Assembly: GCA_964554875.1 (NCBI GenBank)
Contig: CAZKQJ010000020.1
Location: forward strand, 1 to 64,000
DNA: 64,000 nt
Reading direction: 5' to 3'
Source: Marispirochaeta sp964554875
GTDB taxonomy: Bacteria; Spirochaetota; Spirochaetia; JC444; Marispirochaetaceae
In this document: piece by piece, positions 61,953-64,000 of the stretch
How the letters are laid out: each line of letters begins with the position of its first letter
Numbering within the stretch: position 1 is the first letter of the stretch
Translations under genes and position numbers: made by a program
The notes under the pieces: model-generated
What the model was told of the DNA's origin: nothing
Seen by the model: only the letters and a program-made list of their open reading frames with translations
Database searches by the model: none

Positions 61953-62096
61953 ACAGTAGTACGCAATACGGTGGGTGTCAATGAGAAAATGTAAGGGTTT
62001 ACAAAACTTGACACAGCCCCGTTGACATAGTACAAGTTTCATTACAGACTGATAAACGTAAGCGTACAAAACTATCGTATCCCGCCGGTCTTGTAC
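61953..62096. promoter_or_regulatory. Divergent promoters and candidate DeoR operators
   Basis: Plus strand: TTGACA (62008-62013), 17 bases, TACAAG (62031-62036). Minus strand: TTGACA (61981-61976), 17 bases, TACTGT (61958-61953). TACAAAACT occurs at 62000-62008 and 62065-62073, with TACAAGTTT at 62031-62039 between, spaced 31 and 34 bp. GTACAA (62064-62069) and TTGTAC (62091-62096) form an inverted repeat in the plus-strand leader. Confidence 0.55.
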
Positions 62097-62111
62097 CGTC
62101 AAGGAGGAATA

Positions 62112-62996
62112 ATGAGCGACCCAGTACAGGAATTAAAGGATTTTAAACCTCAAAAGGAGTTCTTCGTTGGTATCGATTCCGACGGTTGCGCCTTCGACTC
62201 CATGGAGATCAAACACAAGGAGTGTTTCTGCCCCCAGTTTATCTACCACTTTGGTCTGCAGTCGGTTTCAAAATACGCCCGGGAGGTATGGGAGTTTGTA
62301 AATCTATACTCCAAAAACCGGGGCTGTAACCGCTTCATGGCTATCCAGTACGCCACTGAGCTTCTTGCTGCCCGTAAAGAGGTAAAGGACCGTCACGCCG
62401 AGGTTCCGGTTCTCAAGGACCTGGCGGACTGGTGCAAACGGGAGACGAAACTAGGAAATCCCGCATTCCTGGCGGAGGTGGAACGGAACCCCTCTGACGA
62501 GATGAAGATGATCAAAGCCTGGTCCCTGGGGGTCAACGAAACCATCGCCTGGTTCGTCAAGAATGTGCCCCCCTATCCCCTGGTGGAAGAGAGCCTTCAG
62601 AAAATGACGGAAAAAGCCGACGCCATCGTTGTCAGCCAGACTCCCACCGAAGCTCTGGAAAGAGAATGGGGCGAACACGACATTGACAAGTACGTCCGCA
62701 TGATCGCCGGCCAGGAACGGGGAACCAAGACCGAACATATCAAGTTTGCCGCCGGCGGCAAGTATCCCGCGGAAAAGATTCTGATGATCGGCGACGCCCC
62801 GGGGGACTACAAGGCCGCTAAAGGAAACAATGCCCTCTTTTTCCCCATCAACCCCGGACACGAGGAGGCGAGCTGGGAAAAACTCTACAACGAGGGCCTG
62901 GACCGCTTTTTTGCCGGGACCTTTGCCGGGAGCTACCAGGAGGAGCTTCTGAAGGAGTTTGATCAGTACCTCCCCGAAAAGCCTGGCTGGAACTAG
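62112..62996 (+). CDS. HAD-superfamily hydrolase, hexuronate locus
   Basis: 294 residues from the ATG at 62112, with AAGGAGG upstream. Motif I GIDSDGCAFDSME holds the nucleophile Asp and the +2 Asp, motif II is IVVSQTP, and motif IV is ILMIGDAPGDYKAA. The large helical cap is unlike phosphoglycolate phosphatase. The substrate is unknown, perhaps a sugar-acid phosphate. It shares the divergent control region with the DeoR-uxa genes and is followed 20 bases later by the LarA-like gene. Confidence 0.8.
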   Translation: MSDPVQELKDFKPQKEFFVGIDSDGCAFDSMEIKHKECFCPQFIYHFGLQSVSKYAREVWEFVNLYSKNRGCNRFMAIQYATELLAARKEVKDRHAEVPVLKDLADWCKRETKLGNPAFLAEVERNPSDEMKMIKAWSLGVNETIAWFVKNVPPYPLVEESLQKMTEKADAIVVSQTPTEALEREWGEHDIDKYVRMIAGQERGTKTEHIKFAAGGKYPAEKILMIGDAPGDYKAAKGNNALFFPINPGHEEASWEKLYNEGLDRFFAGTFAGSYQEELLKEFDQYLPEKPGWN

Positions 62997-63016
62997 GCCG
63001 GAAGGAGAGAGGAGAA

Positions 63017-64000
63017 ATGCTCTATTACGCCACAGGCTCGAAAGACAGGGTTATTAATGACGAGGAACTAAAAAGCATCGTCCAGGCCACCTTAAAGAAA
63101 CTGGGGAATCCGAAGAAGGTACTCGCCCTGCCCCCGGACATGAGCCGTTTTCATTCCCAGGCGGGAAAGATTACCACCTTTCTGTACAACTACTACGGAA
63201 AGGCCCTTACGGACATCATGCCTGCCATAGGGACCCATGCCCCCATGAGCAGGGAGGAGACGGACAAGATGTTTCCCGGGGTTCCCCGGGAACTCTTCCG
63301 GGAACACCGCTGGCGAAAGGACCTCTCCACCCTGGGGACGGTTCCCGCTGAGTTTGTAAAGGAACAGACCGGTGGAATGCTCGATTTCGACTGGCCGGCC
63401 CAGGTCAACAGCCTGCTTACAGACGGCGGTCACGATCTTATCCTTTCGGTGGGACAGGTGGTGCCCCACGAGGTCATCGGCCTTGCAAACTACAACAAGA
63501 ACATCTTTGTCGGAACCGGCGGCCAGGAGGGTATCAACAAGAGCCATTTCGTGGGCGCCGTCTACGGTATGGAGAGAATCATGGGACGGGCGGACAATCC
63601 CGTCCGGGCAATCCTGAACTATGCCTCCGAGCACTTCGGCGACACGCTCCCCAGGCTGGTCTACATTCTTACCGTAATCGGCCGGGCAGAGGACGGAAGC
63701 CTGCCCATCCGGGGCCTTTTTATCGGGGATGATCACGAGTGCTTCTACAAGGCCGCGGAACTCTCCCTGAAGGTCAACTTTACCATGCTCGACAGGCCTA
63801 TAAAAAAGGCGGTGGTTTACCTTGATCCCGAGGAGTTCAAGAGCACCTGGATCGGGAACAAGAGTATCTACCGTACCCGCATGGCTATAGCCGATGGAGG
63901 AGAGCTCATCGTTCTGGCCCCGGGGGTCAAGGAGTTCGGGGAGGATGCGGAGAACGACAGGATCATCCGCAAGTACGGCTACGTGCGCACCAGCGAGGTA
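63017..64000 (+). CDS. LarA/DUF2088-family racemase or epimerase, truncated by the window edge
   Basis: 328 codons are visible from the ATG at 63017 (AGGAG upstream), with no stop before the edge. PAIGTHAPMSREETDKMFPG matches the active-site region of lactate racemase (LarA), and the DUF2088 fold continues. LarA enzymes use a nickel-pincer cofactor to racemise 2-hydroxy acids; relatives include sugar-acid epimerases. Beside UxaC, UxaE and a mannonate-type SDR, an epimerase of D-mannonate or D-gluconate is a reasonable guess. The cofactor genes larB, larC and larE are not in the window. Confidence 0.75.
   Translation, partial: MLYYATGSKDRVINDEELKSIVQATLKKLGNPKKVLALPPDMSRFHSQAGKITTFLYNYYGKALTDIMPAIGTHAPMSREETDKMFPGVPRELFREHRWRKDLSTLGTVPAEFVKEQTGGMLDFDWPAQVNSLLTDGGHDLILSVGQVVPHEVIGLANYNKNIFVGTGGQEGINKSHFVGAVYGMERIMGRADNPVRAILNYASEHFGDTLPRLVYILTVIGRAEDGSLPIRGLFIGDDHECFYKAAELSLKVNFTMLDRPIKKAVVYLDPEEFKSTWIGNKSIYRTRMAIADGGELIVLAPGVKEFGEDAENDRIIRKYGYVRTSEV

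Overview
The window is 64 kb of bacterial chromosome, about 50-55 % GC by eye, with two AT-richer inserts. A marine or anaerobic member of the Spirochaetales is my best guess. The reasons are the many TRAP/TTT carboxylate transporters, a TRAP binding protein with a lipobox, a fused E1 alpha/beta dehydrogenase, the UxaE/UxaC hexuronate genes and a chemoreceptor with a long tail. This is an inference from gene content, since no rRNA or species marker is present. No rRNA, tRNA, CRISPR array or intact IS was found.

Region 1 (1-15.1 kb, minus strand) is a large catabolic block. It holds a TRAP transporter (DctP-DctQ-DctM), a degenerate transketolase-like protein, a URO-D family protein, a TctC-TctB-TctA transporter, a second URO-D protein, a 2-hydroxyacid dehydrogenase, a 6PGDH/DUF1932-like dehydrogenase, a DapA-like lyase and an MFS protein with a HEAT-like tail. 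A PrpR-type sigma-54 activator (15.4-17.4 kb) diverges from it. A textbook sigma-54 -24/-12 promoter also sits at 56-72 and points off the left edge. The substrate is unknown, but uptake of organic acids followed by dehydrogenation and aldol or methyl-transfer chemistry fits.

Region 2 (17.4-28.9 kb) is mixed. It contains EttA; an AT-rich TetR plus ATP-grasp pair with palindromic operators; a small four-helix membrane protein; a 146-bp MITE-like element; an SDR/THEP1-like pair in which both proteins have lost their canonical catalytic motif; a chemoreceptor; and a csoR-copZ-copA copper operon whose promoter carries the operator in its spacer and may give a leaderless mRNA. It ends in a scar where the 3' ends of rhaB and an araC-type gene are joined.

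Region 3 (28.9-38.9 kb, minus strand) starts with a DeoR regulator and a good promoter. It continues with E2, E3 and fused E1 of a 2-oxo acid dehydrogenase complex, a PHP-domain protein, and a SorD/SorE-like polyol-phosphate dehydrogenase pair separated by a 77-bp tandem repeat.

Region 4 (39.0-50.3 kb, minus strand) is a composite type I restriction-modification island in an AT-richer background. Its order is half-size hsdS, hsdM, a 58-codon ORF, hsdS, DUF2188, a zinc-hook AAA ATPase (RloC/PrrC-like), an AlbA_2/HATPase protein broken at an A9 run, hsdR and a YgjP-like metallopeptidase. A 29-bp perfect palindrome covers the operon start.

Region 5 (50.4-57.5 kb) carries sugar and housekeeping genes: HAD, glucokinase, NudC, a UDPGP-like uridylyltransferase, HisI, a ferredoxin, a YgeA-like racemase and an iron-sulfur aldo/keto reductase. 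Region 6 (57.5-64 kb) is a hexuronate locus. DeoR, a D-mannonate-type SDR, UxaC and UxaE are on the minus strand. Divergent from them are a HAD hydrolase and a LarA/DUF2088-family protein that runs off the right edge.
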